NCBI GenBank assembly: GCA_037951105.1
Contig: JBAMJV010001803.1
Location: forward strand, 107,001-171,000
Direction of reading: 5' to 3'
Length of the DNA stretch: 64,000 bases
Source: Echinarachnius parma
Taxonomy: Eukaryota; Echinodermata; Echinoidea; Clypeasteroida; Echinarachniidae
The notes under the pieces were generated by a model. The model was not told the origin of the DNA and did no database searches. It saw only the letters and a list, made by a program, of their open reading frames with translations. The position numbers and the translations under genes were made by a program. Position 1 is the first letter of the stretch; every line of letters begins with the position of its first letter. Positions 10,735 to 23,066 of the stretch are shown piece after piece.

Positions 10735-12060
10735 AGTTAATTACGCCCTACATACCAATTGTGGTGAATATTCGTCAAAAATTAGCAGGTAGAACAGATA
10801 CATTTTATTCAGAGAACAAGGTGAAATATTGACCATGGGAAAATGTCCCTTTACCGGAAATAACCCAGTATGCCACAGTGTGAACACACTGTGTTTCACA
10901 GTGTGGGCCAAAGTGTCAACACACTGTGTAAACTTTGTTGAATTGGAGTGTTCTCACAGTGTGAACACATATCACACTGTGAACACACTGTGAAATTGCT
11001 CAGATACACAGTGTGAGCGCTCTGTTTGACACAAATTGAATGCAGACAGTGCGCTCTGTGTGTTCACAGTGTGGTCACTGTGTGTTTACAGTGTGGGTTA
11101 GTTTTCACACCGCTGAAACGCTCCAATTTAACACTGTGGTCCACACTGTGAAACCGGTAGGGATGATCCGTCTTGATCGGGTTAATATTTACTTGTGAGA
11201 TCGTCATGACAATTTAACTCTGTCATTGACATTTTGATTGACGCATTTTTAATAATGTCGTCATTTAAAAAATTGGGGTACACGTTATCATGATGAAATA
11301 TCATCTGATGGACATCAAGAGAATAACTTTACACATCCATCGCTCATAACTAATAATTAATTACGCCCTAAAAATAAAACAATTGTGATTAATATTCGTC
11401 AGAAATGCGCAGGTAAAATAGAGACATTTTATTCAGAGAACAAGGTAAAATATTGACCATGGGAAAATATGTCGTGAGATCGTCATGACAATATGGATTT
11501 GTTATTGACATTTAGATTTACACATCGCTGATGATGTCGCCATTCTAGTTCATGATGAAACGTCAAACTGATTTACATCAAACATGATCTTACTGTGACA
11601 TTATGAGAATTGCACTTTACTATTTCTTTATTTATACTAAGGAATCGACTAAGCCTAAGAATCACAACACTTAAGTATTTGACACAAATGCGCAAGTCGC
11701 TTTAGATATCCTTTTCTTTCAATATAGAGAAATGTAATTCGATAGGGCGGTCAAGGAAGTCGTTTTTTCTTGATATTTACTTGTAAGATCGTCATGACAA
11801 TATACATTTGTCATAAACATTTCATTTGACGCGTTGTTGATAAATAATGTCTTCATTATACCTATAGTTGGTACACGTTCTCTTGATACAAAAATCAGTG
11901 GATGGAAATCAATATAATTACTTTATAAGTTCGTTGTTTATAACTACGAATTAATTAAGCCTTACATTACAGCAATCATGACAAATAATCTACACAATTG
12001 CGCAAGTAGAGCAGATTGCTTTCAATCAGAGAACGAGGCGAGATTGTTCTGTCTTAATAA
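10735..12060. repeat. ~300-bp tandem repeat, three units
   Basis: GAGATCGTCATGACAAT recurs at about 11196, 11474 and 11790. AATTACGCCCTA...CATTTTATTCAGAGAACAAGG recurs at 10740, 11355 and (diverged) 11953. Unit length is ~300 bp once the CACAGTG element (10846-11163) is removed from unit 1. From 10212 to 10735 nothing is recognised. Confidence 0.6.
10846..11163. mobile_element. Element built of CACAGTGTG/CACACTGTG palindromes
   Basis: Ends TCCCTTTACCGG and CCGGTAGGGA are inverted. Nearly the whole interior is CACAGTGTG and CACACTGTG in both orientations. It interrupts unit 1 of the 300-bp tandem array, so it behaves like an insertion. A related block is at 26161-26346, ending CAGTAGGG. Confidence 0.6.
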
Positions 12061-12167
12061 TTTGCTATAGCAACGATCGCAATCAAAAAAGAATCTGGCA
12101 TTGACATATCAACTGCCATATGATTGATTATATGGAGAGTATGGTTATCTTTGTAGATTTACGTTTC

Positions 12168-12745
12168 TGACTAAATTAAAAAATAAAAACGCTTTGGTTG
12201 ATCTATGATAATGAATACATCACATATCTGTCGACTATTTCATGTACATTTCTGTCATATTTTTTATATTATTTTTTCTATTATTTTTATTCTACCTGCT
12301 AAGATCCACCCCTAAAAAAACCCTACACAATTGACTTCTCTGACATCACAATACCATTCAACCACCGATCAGCTAGATAAACATTTACAAAAGATATGTT
12401 CTCACCCACTGACTACCGTATTTCATTGAAACCTTCTTTTCATGGTGAGTGGGCATTGTATAAAGCTTACAATACTATTGTAAACAGCTTAAAACTGGTG
12501 GTCAGTTGACATACCAATGTCTTTTGTTCATCTAGCTGACTGATGGAATGGTATTGTGAGGTCAGAGAAGTCAAGACAATAGCTTATGGCAGGGTTTTTC
12601 AGGGGTGAAGCTCAGCAGGTAGAAAAAATTAATAGAAAAATTAATATAAAAAATATGAAAAAAATGTACATCAAATAGTTAACAGATATGTGATGTATTC
12701 ATTATCAAAGATCAACCAAAGCGTTTTTTATTTTTAATTTAGTCA
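12168..12745. repeat. Large foldback MITE
   Basis: The left arm CTGACTAAATTAAAAAATAA AAACGCTTTGGTTGATC is the near-perfect complement of the right arm ending TTTAATTTAGTCACC; inner arms match too (CTAGATAAACATTTAC / CATCTAGCTGACTG). About 580 bp, hairpin-forming, no frame. A distant relative lies at 35400-35780. Confidence 0.65.
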
Positions 12746-12829
12746 CCCTTTAAGGATTGAAAATGAAAAGTCAAATATAATTGTTGTCCTGAAAGAGCCT
12801 ATGCTTATAAAATATTTGTTATAAAGAAT

Positions 12830-14249
12830 TGCATGATACTACAAAAATGATATAATCTTTATTTCAATGTTTTTTGTTAATTTGTAAGCACAATTATTTT
12901 CTGTTATATTTTTGAACCAAAAAACACTTCAACCAACACGTTATGATTAATTTATATCTTATTTAGTTTCAATAATTTGTTGGTACAATTAGGGAAATAA
13001 AATTTAGCGACTTAAAAACAATTATATTAACATTATTATTACTGTTTCCTATTAACATTCGTGAGCATTTCTTTCTTTTATAATTTTGAAACGAAACACA
13101 CTTGAGCAATGACGTTATGATTATTAATTTTTACAATTAGATGAATTATATTTAGCGACAACAACTATGTTGTATTATCATTACAATTACTACTTTTTTA
13201 AAAAACATTTGTCAGCATTTACTTTCGATAATACCTTTGAAACCAAATACATTTCAGCTATAACGTTATGATTAATTTATATAATATTAAGTTTCAATTT
13301 TTTTTTACAATTAGAGAAATGCAATTTAGCGGAATAAAAACAATTATATTAACATTGTTATTACTGGTTTCCTATTTACATTTGAAAGCATTTACTTTCT
13401 AATATACCCTTGAAACAAAATACAAATATCTAACACGATTTAATTGCTATATATTGATTATTACGAATTGTTTTGTACAATAAGCATGATATGAGAAATT
13501 ATGCTTTGCGATAAAAACATCAAAATTCTATTTCATAAACTATTTTTATTACAATTTGACAGCATAGTTACTTGCTTGTATACTTTTGAGACAAACACAC
13601 TTTAACTGAAAATGTATGATTCATACACATTTCCTTGTAAGAATAGTTTTTTACAATTAGAAAAATGAAATCCAGCGAAACCAAAACAAGTCTATTATTA
13701 TTGTTTTCCATTTTTGTATAGTGTACATTTGACAGCATATATATTTATTATCATACTTTTGAAATAAAACAACTTTGTACATTATAGAAATTATACATTA
13801 TTTAGCGACAAAACACATTTATTCATATCATTATTAGTACTACTTACGCTTACTATTTTTTTTAAACATTAGTCAGCATTTACTTTCTATAATACTTTTG
13901 AAACAAAATATATACACCTCATCTGACACGATATAATTTATTATTATGAATTGTTCTTTTACAATCAGATGATATTAACGGACAACACACAATTCTTTTA
14001 TCATTACTATAAGAATGTTTTCCAATTCATTAGCATATTCTTTTAATTATACTTAAAAAAAAAAAACACACTTTGACTTGCACAATACATATTTATTATC
14101 AATAATTGTTTTGTAGAGAATGCATACATATATCGGCACAAACACAATTGCAGAATAACTATTATTACTCTCTATTTTTTTCCTTTATGTTTATTTGTCA
14201 ACATATACTTAATTTCTAGTATACCTTTCAAGTAAAACACACTATTATA
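12830..14249. repeat. Degenerate ~150-180-bp tandem array downstream of gene A
   Basis: Units share ACATTT(G)TCAGCATTTACTTT, CTTTTGAAACAAAACACACTT, TAACACGTTATGATTAATTT and TTACAATTAGAGAAAT..ATTTAGCGAC. I count about eight units here; the array continues after the 14252-16367 insertion to about 16600. The same repeat lies downstream of gene B (54960-55440). Confidence 0.6.
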
Positions 14250-14251
14250 TA

Positions 14252-16367
14252 CTCCGCAAAAAAAGAAACTGGACACTTGTATAAGTTGAAATATTTCATA
14301 TTAATGTACGATAAAGTGTACATGATCATAATTATATCAAATTAAAGGGAATTTAGTCCTCTACATGCAGGGTATAACTTAAAGGTGTAATCGTTCATGC
14401 ATGAAATGCCATGGTCAATTAACACTAGCAAGGTCTGTTTTCAAAAATAGCAAAACAATGGAGGACCACACTATTCGACTGAAATGATAGTAAGTGTTTC
14501 ACTTAAAACAGGATGAGCGGGGAAAGTAAATTATGACATTATTCAACTTTATTGTTATGAACAAAGTCTGGAAATACAAATTTGTCAATAAAACAGGGTC
14601 AGGTTATGAGAGCATTATCATACTGGTCTGTATTACAGGCATGAAGCTTGTCTAATTCATGTGTCCCCTCAGGGGTGTCGATCCTGGGGGGGGGGGGGGG
14701 GGGGGGCAGGGGGGGCGGTCGCCCCCCTAATGAAAATATTGGGGGGGCGAACATATCATTTCGCCCCCCCAATAATTCCGAAAATGAGGAAGAAAAAAAT
14801 CGAGTGATATAATGCCAAAGAGGGGAAAGACACATTTATCAATAATTAATCTTCAAAATAGCCGTTTTTTAGTTTGAAAAGGACTGTAAATCTCTTTTTT
14901 GCCGCGCGCTTCCCGCGCATACAGTTTCTCATATTGCAAGTTTCATTTGGGTTGCGGGAACTCACCTTTTGAAATGTGTTGGGCAGCGTGATTTCTCAAA
15001 CGCACACCTCAAACGAAGTTTATTAAACCCTCATCTATAGATAGCACACCCGTCACAGAAAATAAAATAATCTCGGTACATACGGTATGCGCTGAACGCA
15101 AATCAAATTTGAATATCATGTCCCCCCACATTTGAAAAAGGAGCAGATTGTCTCCCTCCCTTTGCCATTATGTATGTTTGGTTCCATACCTTCAGTATAA
15201 ACTTCATATTACGTGAAATTTCTGTCTCAGGTGTGCACCAAATCGCACAATTTCACGCCCCAAAATACAAAAGCTCCCTACTGTGGGAGGGGGACACCCC
15301 CTCCCACACCCTCCCCCGCTCGGTCGCTTCGCTTCCCCGCAATGTCTCCCCTACGATTTTGAGAAATTGTTGACGCTCTTGCTTAGTTTCATGGGAGCCC
15401 AATGCCCTAGACTATATCGATGGCTCTATAGTATACATGATCACGTGGATCCATCTCATGCAAGGCTCAGTATTTTCCTCGCTCTGCCCTTTAAAAATAC
15501 GTTATGAGTAGGTTCAGTATTTTATACAATTTTAACACCCATGCTAGGAGCAAATGTCTGAAATCTAAAAGCTTCCGGGGGCTCCGCCCCCTGGACCCCC
15601 ATTATTGTCCCCCAAATAATGTGGGTGCCCCCCAAAGTCAGGTCTTCGAGCCATCAAGACACTTTCAATGAGCGCATAATAAAACTTCCGGGCATGCCAA
15701 TGTGGGGCTTTTAGCTCTCACAGTGGTCACTCTGGAAAATTTTTCAAATTTCGCCCCCCCAATCTCAAAAACGGATCGACACCCCTGTGTCCCCTGCAAT
15801 TTTAACCATAGTTACCTAGAGAAATGTCATGATAAAGACTGTCCAAATGTTTGACCAAGGGTGACTTCAGATTTGGAAGATCTTTAGACTACGGTATAAT
15901 TCTTGAGAAAAAATTTATACCATTTTCATGCTGAAATAAGGGCACAAACTGTGGTTTTGACTAATAAAGCTTTGCCATGGAATTCCCCATTATGTTACTT
16001 TTGGATGAAAATAACACCTATAACGTTCACAATTTGTCTTCAATTATACTCTTTATTGAGATGAAGATATAAAAGGTCACATTTGTAATGAAAAATTATG
16101 CCATCGTATAAATATAGCGTTTTAGATTATGCTTATCAACATTTATATGGTTGAGTGGATGTTCCATTTTTGCTATTTTTGAAAACAGACCTTGGTGTGG
16201 TTAATTGACCGTGACAAGTCATGCATGAATGATTTCATCTGGATTTCATGCGAATATTGAAGAGGGTAATTTTATCTTTAATTTGATATACAATATCATA
16301 TATTTTATCGTTAATGAATACGAAATATTTGGTCTCATACAAGTGTCCAGTTTCTTTTTTTGCGGAG
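14252..16367. mobile_element. Tc1/mariner-type TIR element, second copy
   Basis: Ends CTCCGCAAAAAAAGAAACTG and its complement, flanked by TA (14250-14251, 16368-16369). It interrupts the tandem array. The interior matches 139-1741 and is itself interrupted by the hAT-type element 14670-15787. No transposase frame. Confidence 0.7.
14670..15787. mobile_element. hAT-type non-autonomous element with 8-bp TSD
   Basis: A perfect 15-bp TIR CAGGGGTGTCGATCC / GGATCGACACCCCTG is flanked by TGTCCCCT on both sides (14662-14669, 15788-15795). CAG-starting TIRs with 8-bp duplications are typical of hAT. The related Tc1-like element at 139-1741 has the single target (complement of TGTCCCTTGCAATTTC). The interior has a G run, CCCCCC blocks and GGGGGCTCCGCCCCCTGGAC; no transposase. 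Confidence 0.8.
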
Positions 16368-17620
16368 TATACTATTACACGGTATAAATAATACAAACTT
16401 AATGATCAAGAATTGGTTTTTACAATTAGAGCATTTATAATTAGCGACCAAAAATTTCTTATTATTATTTTGAATATTTTGTTCTGACATTTATCAGCAT
16501 ATAATTATACCCTATTATACATTTGAAAGGAAACACTTCCTAATAAATGGAAATATTTATATAACCAAGAAAAACAGATAAGAGTACAGATTCGTGACCA
16601 AAAACAAATACTTGGAGCGTGCCCCCAATAATTAAATTGCCCCCCCCCCCCCAAAATGGTCAGACAACGCTGTGTTTCTGCCAGGCTAACATAGCATAAA
16701 TGCTTTATCTACATCCGAGTACATCGGAGACGTTTCTATTTAGCTTCTTATTTAATATTGCAAATAAAAACAACTGGCCAAGTGTGATATGATCACCACA
16801 CCACACTAGGTATCATCCGATAGATAAATAATCATCTGGGCCCGTATTCATCAATCACCGCTAGCTTAGTTCCATGCTAAGTGCATTTGAAATATTACAA
16901 TTTTGTGTGTGCTACACACAGTTTACCTAGTCCCCGACCAACTAAGGGTTTGTAGGTTGAGCCATGATGTACCCACTAAGTTAACCCTAGATATCATCCA
17001 AAACGACCGTGGGTTTAATACAAAGCTACAACATTCGAAATGGACTTAGCATAACACTAATTCAACTAAGCTATCGGGGTTTCATGAATATGGGACCAGG
17101 AAATAATTGTCCACTGAGAACAGAGAACAAAATGCTGCCTTTACCAGCCATACTACAAATGACTTAAAGGGTACCACCACCCCAAAATAATATTCTTATT
17201 AAAGAAAGGTAACATCTTTAGTATTCCATTCCATCAACAAGTTCACAAAAATATGTTTCCAGAAAAAAACTATATAATTGGAAACGCATCACCATTCTAA
17301 AGCATGCGTTCATGCGGTCTGAATTACACAGACTGCTATGTGTGCGATGAATTGCAATACGTGCAGAGCGAACGAATCGCCCGGGAATCTACTGTTTACA
17401 AACGTGCGCGTGAATAGCTGCATTGGCGCACTCGCAAATGGTTGGCCCGTATGGAACCAGTAAAGAGCAGTGGTTCTGTAAGTGGTGGAAATTAATTGCT
17501 TTGTTTATGAATTACACAACCCTTTTCAAAATGTTGGGTATCTATTTGATATCACAAAACGGTACCAAAACATATAATAATGTGTTGTTCTTTGCCTGGT
17601 GGTCCCCTTTAACTCTTTGC
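16368..17620. other. 3' flank of gene A, homologous to 3' flank of gene B
   Basis: After the tandem array tail (to ~16600), sequence such as AATGGTCAGACAACGC.GTG and GGGCCCGTATTCATCAATCA matches 55565-56050 downstream of gene B in the same order. It marks one edge of the duplicated gene unit. An 11-bp C run is at 16645. No gene is visible; a short match to 51290-51680 (GGTACCA..CACAACCCTTT) is another repeat. Confidence 0.55.
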
Positions 17621-17625
17621 TAACT

Positions 17626-17768
17626 TCAGTCCACTATGATTTGACACACCACTTCAAGATCATGATTGGTGCAATCAAAGTCATTCCATTTTTCAGGCTG
17701 GCTCTTCTCCATGATGTAAGCACAATCTTCATTATAGTTATAGTTATTTGGCTGTCCATCTCTCCAGT
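17626..17768 (-). CDS. Gene A exon 6: CTLD C-terminal, sugar/Ca2+-binding loop, stop
   Basis: The last coding exon (residues 206-252, TGA at 17628-17626) has WRDGQPNN, then NEDC, KWNDFDC and VVCQI. Aligned to mannose-binding proteins, Q211-P-N213 sits at the EPN/QPD position, E219 is six residues after it as in the calcium site, and W233-N234-D235 is the WND motif. All four canonical CTLD cysteines are therefore present across the gene (C138, C221, C238, C247). QPN is intermediate between the mannose-type EPN and galactose-type QPD, so calcium-dependent sugar binding is likely but its specificity is not predictable. Acceptor CGTTAG|AC, phase 1. The 3' UTR end was not identified. Confidence 0.88.
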
Positions 17769-18164
17769 CTAACGACACACAAATAAAAGCATAAATAAAT
17801 GTTCAAATTAATAATCACACAATGAATATTGTTGGTTTTGTCTTCTATATTGCAATCTGCTCGTTTCCATTATATTCACATTTCGTTTCCATGGAGCGTC
17901 ACAATACAAATAGGGAATTATCGGCAAAATTTAGTTCAATGAAAAGTAAACCTAGAAGCACAAAAATAGTTTGCTGAAATTACAGTGTATCTTACACTGA
18001 GAAATACATTACATTTTAATTTTTATCCAGGAAATCATCTAGTTAAGAAATAAGAATATCACGTGGATACAAGTTCGTTATGAAATTTTAACTTGCTGTT
18101 TGACGGTTCCTTCATAATTAAGAAATCAATTAGAAATAATAAAACTAAAGCTTAAAGCTAAATA

Positions 18165-18655
18165 ACAGTAACTGAGAAACGCCCCACACACACAAAACGA
18201 ATTTTTGTTTGCATCACCTACCACGTGAAAGAATACATCATAACTTAGATGTTAATGTAATGATTTGGACAAAGACTGCTTTGGAATTGAATAATTGAGC
18301 ATTAATAGGTTTCAGAATAAAACGAACGTTGACAAAGTTCAATTTAACCGCGTGCGGATACGCTACGTATGTTACGCTACTTGTAAAATATTATGCTCGG
18401 CATGGTATGCGGGCATGTCGATATCTCCAGCGGGTCTCCAGCCCAGCGCTAGCGGCGCGGACAGGTGCGAACGGGTGGTGCAGTTTAGGCCAAATTTCAC
18501 TGGCTTGCATTGGATTTCCTCCGATATTTCTGCATTAACGATACTAAGGTTTGAATTTTACCACACAAGCCCCTTTTAATACTTATTCAACAATATTGAT
18601 CAATTAGTTTGGCCAATATACATGTTTTCGGTAACTTTCCCATTACTGTTATTTG
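18165..18655. repeat. MITE in gene A last intron, related to 44557-45059
   Basis: Shares CCCCACACACACAAAA, a GC-rich middle, GATATTTCTGCA(C)TTAACGATACTA and CAATTAGTTTGGCCAA with the 44.6 kb element. No frame of note. From 18656 to 19860 I see AT-rich intron with a short inverted pair (AGAGTTGCCAAGTGGCA / TGCCACTGGCAACTCT, 19334-19482). Confidence 0.5.
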
Positions 18656-19864
18656 GGTAATTTAATAATGTATTAGTTATTACTATCTTAAAATAAAATT
18701 TGTTCCAACATCAATAGGTTCTGTTGCAATTATACTCTAAACTACTAGTATACTTTTTCCCCCGATTTTTCAATTTATTTTCCTAAAAATCGAAACTAAA
18801 GAAAACAAATCCAAGTACGAACATTTTATTACGAAAATTTTTTTCAAAGAAAACAAGAATTGTTTGTCATTGTTTATGTCAAAATTATTATCAACCGAAT
18901 ATAGACTGTCATTAACTAACTTTTCTTTTCACAGGAATTGTTTTTGGGGTGATTTGTTTGCTAAAGGAAATATGGCGCAAAAGCAAAGAACGACAGAAAA
19001 TGTAAAAATGGTGCATGTTTTAGTTTCATAAAAGAGCCATGTTCGAAGGGTCAAATTTGTAATATAAAAAGTATGCACCCATCGTATTGTAGAGTAATGT
19101 GCTTGCCAAGTCGGCTGAAGGTCACCAATTATTGGACCAAGCACTTTTTGCTAAATTTGTTAGAAATTTTACGATATTTTTTCAATTTTATATCATTTCA
19201 AAGAACAATTATACACATTTTCACTACAAAGTGCAACATTTGTTGATTTTTTTCCTGTAAGTTGTAATTATATCATAAAAAAGGTCTCTCCGACCTTATT
19301 GTGACTTGTATGAGCACATTGATTCTTGATTAGAGTTGCCAAGTGGCATTTAACCTTGTTGGAGAAGCAAATAATGTTTAGATGTTGTCTGCCAGTGCTT
19401 TATCAGTACACCAGGATAGAGGCCATCTTCACCTCGTCTTACTTCTTTGATGAGGGGAATGGACTGCCACTGGCAACTCTCATCAATAATTAATGTAATC
19501 ATGAACAAGCCCCACAAAGAACTGGAAAGACATTTCTATGATATAAGTACTACTTAAAGAAAAAAAATCATAAAATGTTCCACGATTCATAGAGAACGTG
19601 TGTATGAAACCCATACCATTTTATGGTCAAAATCCACGCAATTATTTGTAAAACTCATGTTTTCTTCAAATTCAAAACAGAAACTTTGTGGTAGGCAGTC
19701 CTAACCCTTTCGACTATTACCCCTAAAATATTTTATGTGCTTATATGTTTCTCTAAAGTGTAATACAAGTGACCAAATAGTGTAACAATCTCAAAAACTT
19801 AGCAAAAACTGCTTAGTCCAACATTTTTTCCCAAGGCTGTATGTTGTAAAACGAAATTTTGTGG

Positions 19865-19996
19865 GAATGTGTGTAATTATATCAATGTAAATAGGAGGAT
19901 TCATGCTTTCCAATGATACCAAAATTATGAATGGTAATAACGTAATAGGAAAGTTATTAATGCGCAAACCTCGTTTGCGGAACTTTTTGTGCGAAG
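19865..19996. repeat. Right-end fragment of the 9420-type Tc1 MITE
   Basis: TTAATGCGCAAACCTCGTTTGCGGAACTTTTT ends GTGCGAAG before TA, the terminal inverted repeat of the 9420-10211 element; the left part is missing. Confidence 0.65.
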
Positions 19997-20146
19997 TATA
20001 GTACAGTTTGAATGCATGGTAGCCTCCAATGGTCAGTCAAAAGAGATGATAATGGTCTTAAAACATTTATTTGTTCATAATTTGTGATGTCTGGTTTGCG
20101 GAAGTTTTGTTTGCGACCATCGGCTATTATGTATCTCCCCCAGTTT

Positions 20147-20690
20147 AAAGGGGTAGTACAGTTTTGGTAAGGCTGAACTTTAGTAACCAAACCTGGACAG
20201 TAATATTATAAACTAATAGTTATAACTCCACCATGCTCGAAAGGTATACAAAATTACAAACGACTACCGGTAAGTATAAAGCCCGTTATCATTAAAAAAG
20301 AGCCATTAAAACACAAGAGGGCGCTTTCTAAAAAGGCATTGGTTTCAACCATTTTCATACAAAATTATGCATGTGATGTTTTTTTGAAATAATTATCAAA
20401 TAGAGAGATCATCAACAACTATTTAAAAAACGCTTTTGAACATTTCTGAAAAAGTGCAAGCATTTTTTTAATTTTTTGAAAAAATCATCTAATTATTTGG
20501 GCCCCAAATAATTATAAGATCAGATATATTTATTGATATTTCAGCCGTTTCCGGGTCGATTTTGACCAAATAAAGTTTATTCTGCCATTAAAATTGCATT
20601 TTCTCTCAAATTCGACACTTAGTTTTTCATTACCTCACAAAAAATTGTGATGTGCAGCGCCCTCTCTACCAAAACTAAACTACCCCTTTA
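20147..20690. repeat. MITE family M1, intact copy
   Basis: Left end AAAGGGGTAGTACAGTTTTGG, right end CCAAAACTAAACTACCCCTTT: good terminal inverted repeats around ~540 bp. It lies in the last intron of gene A. Confidence 0.7.
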
Positions 20691-20759
20691 ATTGATACAA
20701 GTTCCTTAAAGCTAAATGTAAGCATTGGGAAAGTTACCGAAAACATCCAAATAAATGAT

Positions 20760-21539
20760 CAGTAGGGCCATTCTTTGAAAAGTGAAACTTTTTCGGAAAA
20801 ATTGAAGTTTTATTTTTCTGTAGTTTTGTTCCATTTTTGGAATGATCCATGTGTAAAGTTTCATGAAATACATGATTTGAAGTTTAAAATGAAACTTTTT
20901 TACTCATTTGCATAAATTTACATATTTCAATATTTTTCTAATAATCATAATTCAGAAAATAATCAAGATATCAAAAGGATAATTAGCAATCTCATTCTTC
21001 TCACTTTCCTGTACAGGTTGATACCAACTTTGTAAAAATTCAACCTTTCATTCTTTTCTAAACCCGATATTATAAAATTCCCATTTTTCCATTCATATTG
21101 TACATGTCACACACGTGACCATCCCAAAATGTCACACACGTGACCAGACGTTGCCACATAATTAAGTACTATAAAAAAAAATGGTTTGATATAATTCTCA
21201 TTCATTGCTATTGTTGTACTTACAAATGTATAGTACTTCTCTGGTAATTAGATGAACATTATAGCTATTCATATTTTAAAGAATTTTCCAAATTAAATTT
21301 AGTTATGAAAAAAGCGCTCCGTGCGAAGTCACACACGTGACCCATGCCATTTGACCTCTGACATTGAGTTACGTAATCCTTATAAAATCTTTTGTGTTAA
21401 GTTTGAAAGACTACAACATATTCAAGTCACATATGAAATAAAAATCATTATAGTCTCATACTTACTGAAATATAAGCATCCCATTTCAAAATTTGTCATG
21501 TTTTGGGTCACACACGTGACCAAGAATGGCCCAGTACTG
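20760..21539. mobile_element. CAGTA..GGGCCATTC TIR element with four CACGTG motifs
   Basis: Ends CAGTAGGGCCATTCTTTG and CAAGAATGGCCCAGTACTG are inverted. The interior contains GTCACACACGTGAC at 21106, 21131, 21328 and 21507. AT-rich, no frame. From 21540 to 22325: a weakly structured GC patch (21620-21740), a G run (21919-21938) after (GT)n, then the exon. Confidence 0.55.
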
Positions 21540-22325
21540 TTAAAATAGTACAAAAAGGGATTATGTGGTAAAATCCGATCCTAAGTTTCGAGAAATTCAG
21601 AAATTTCAATCGAAAGTTCCATGAGCGCCGCTCAGATTGGGCATAAATTGTACCCCTCCTCACCCGTCTCCGCCGAGCTGAGTACCTGTAGCCTAACGCA
21701 CAAACTGCTTGCATGCCACCTGGCTGCAGCTTCTGCACGCAGCGTACGTGAGGTTGAATTTAAGCGCAGTTGCTTTTCCTTCTAATTTTACTGCTTGAAT
21801 AGTTCATTTTGATTTTTGTCTCAAAATCTTTACATTAACAGATACATTATGATGTATTCTTTCACATATTAGGTGAGACGAGTATATATTTCATTCGTGT
21901 GTGTGTGGCTGTGTCTGTTGGGGGGGGGGGGGGGGGGCGTTTCCCAGTATTATTATTTAGCTTTTTAATATCAATATTTTTGCAGCAGTTGATGTCAATA
22001 CCATTGGTAACAATTTCAGGTATAATATTTGTTATAGTACGAAATATGAACCTGAAAGGTAGTCATGGTAGTTCTGAATTGGAAATCTTACGCGAGGTGC
22101 AATCTTGCGATCACCTTACGCACTGTGCGAAATGTACACTGATTCAATGTTATGCATTGCGAACAAACTAGTTTAGTTTAAAATGTCGATCCGCGGTGCA
22201 TGCATTCCCATATCACGGTGACATGTGCTCAAATTTTAGCTAGAGTATAAACAAGTTTCCTTCAATCTAAGCCCTATAAACAACTGTTTAAATTTGATAG
22301 TCAAATAAAATAAAAAGACAATTAC

Positions 22326-22512
22326 TTCTGTAAGAACCAAAGGTTTCTTCTCTATCCCGTTCGCATATCCACACGCCTTCTTCGTCGATGTCGTTGCAGT
22401 TCAACCAATATTTGTTGATATCCGCGGGCATTACCTCCCTAAAGACCACAATCTCAGCATCAGAATCGATGACCAGTAGAGATGGATATCGGAACGAGTT
22501 CCCGTACCAAAC
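22326..22512 (-). CDS. Gene A exon 5: CTLD central part with unusual WLNC motif
   Basis: The 187-nt exon (phase 0 in, phase 1 out) encodes residues 144-205. It holds the CTLD core: PSLLVIDSDAE (the usual LASI...E strand), then KYWLNCNDIDEEGVWIC. Canonical CTLDs have WIGLxD...EGxWxW here; in this gene the Leu of WIGL and the last Trp are both Cys (C182 and C193), which suggests an additional disulfide. The acceptor is CATAAG|GTT and the donor GAA|GTAATT. The gene B copy (57385-57571) is the same length, with identical WLNC and VWIC positions. A G-rich run and (GT)n lie within 450 bp in the following intron. Confidence 0.87.
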
Positions 22513-23066
22513 CTTATGGACAAATATTAAAAGAAAGTTTCAACAAACAGAAATTAGTATAAAGATTGTTTCTTCGATGTTATTTCAATTCAACCAGAAA
22601 AGGGCAAAGTCGAGCACAATAAGTATATCCTAATACTTCAATTCCAGTATGGTCTTTGATGTACAAGAGATATAAATATAAAAAGGACAACCCGTACCGA
22701 ACCTTAATACAAACAAAAAAATACTCAGAATATGCATATTAGTCTGTACATAATCTACTACTAACGATATACTATATACACTAATTTTAATAAAATGAAC
22801 GTGATTTTCTGATTTTCGCTAAAAAGAAATTCAGCGTATCCTCATTATGCTTATTATGTATGCCAAAATAAGTACACAGTGAAACTCAAGTAGATCGCAG
22901 TGTGTCGAGTATCGCCCACTGGAAAGGCCCCACAAATATCCAAACAGTGTGTTCGCACTGTGCCAAATTTGAATTTTGCGCTATGCATAAGTGCACTTTA
23001 ATAGCAAATTGTTATTCATTGTTCCGCATTACGAAAACAAATAACAAAGAGAATATTATAACAAAC

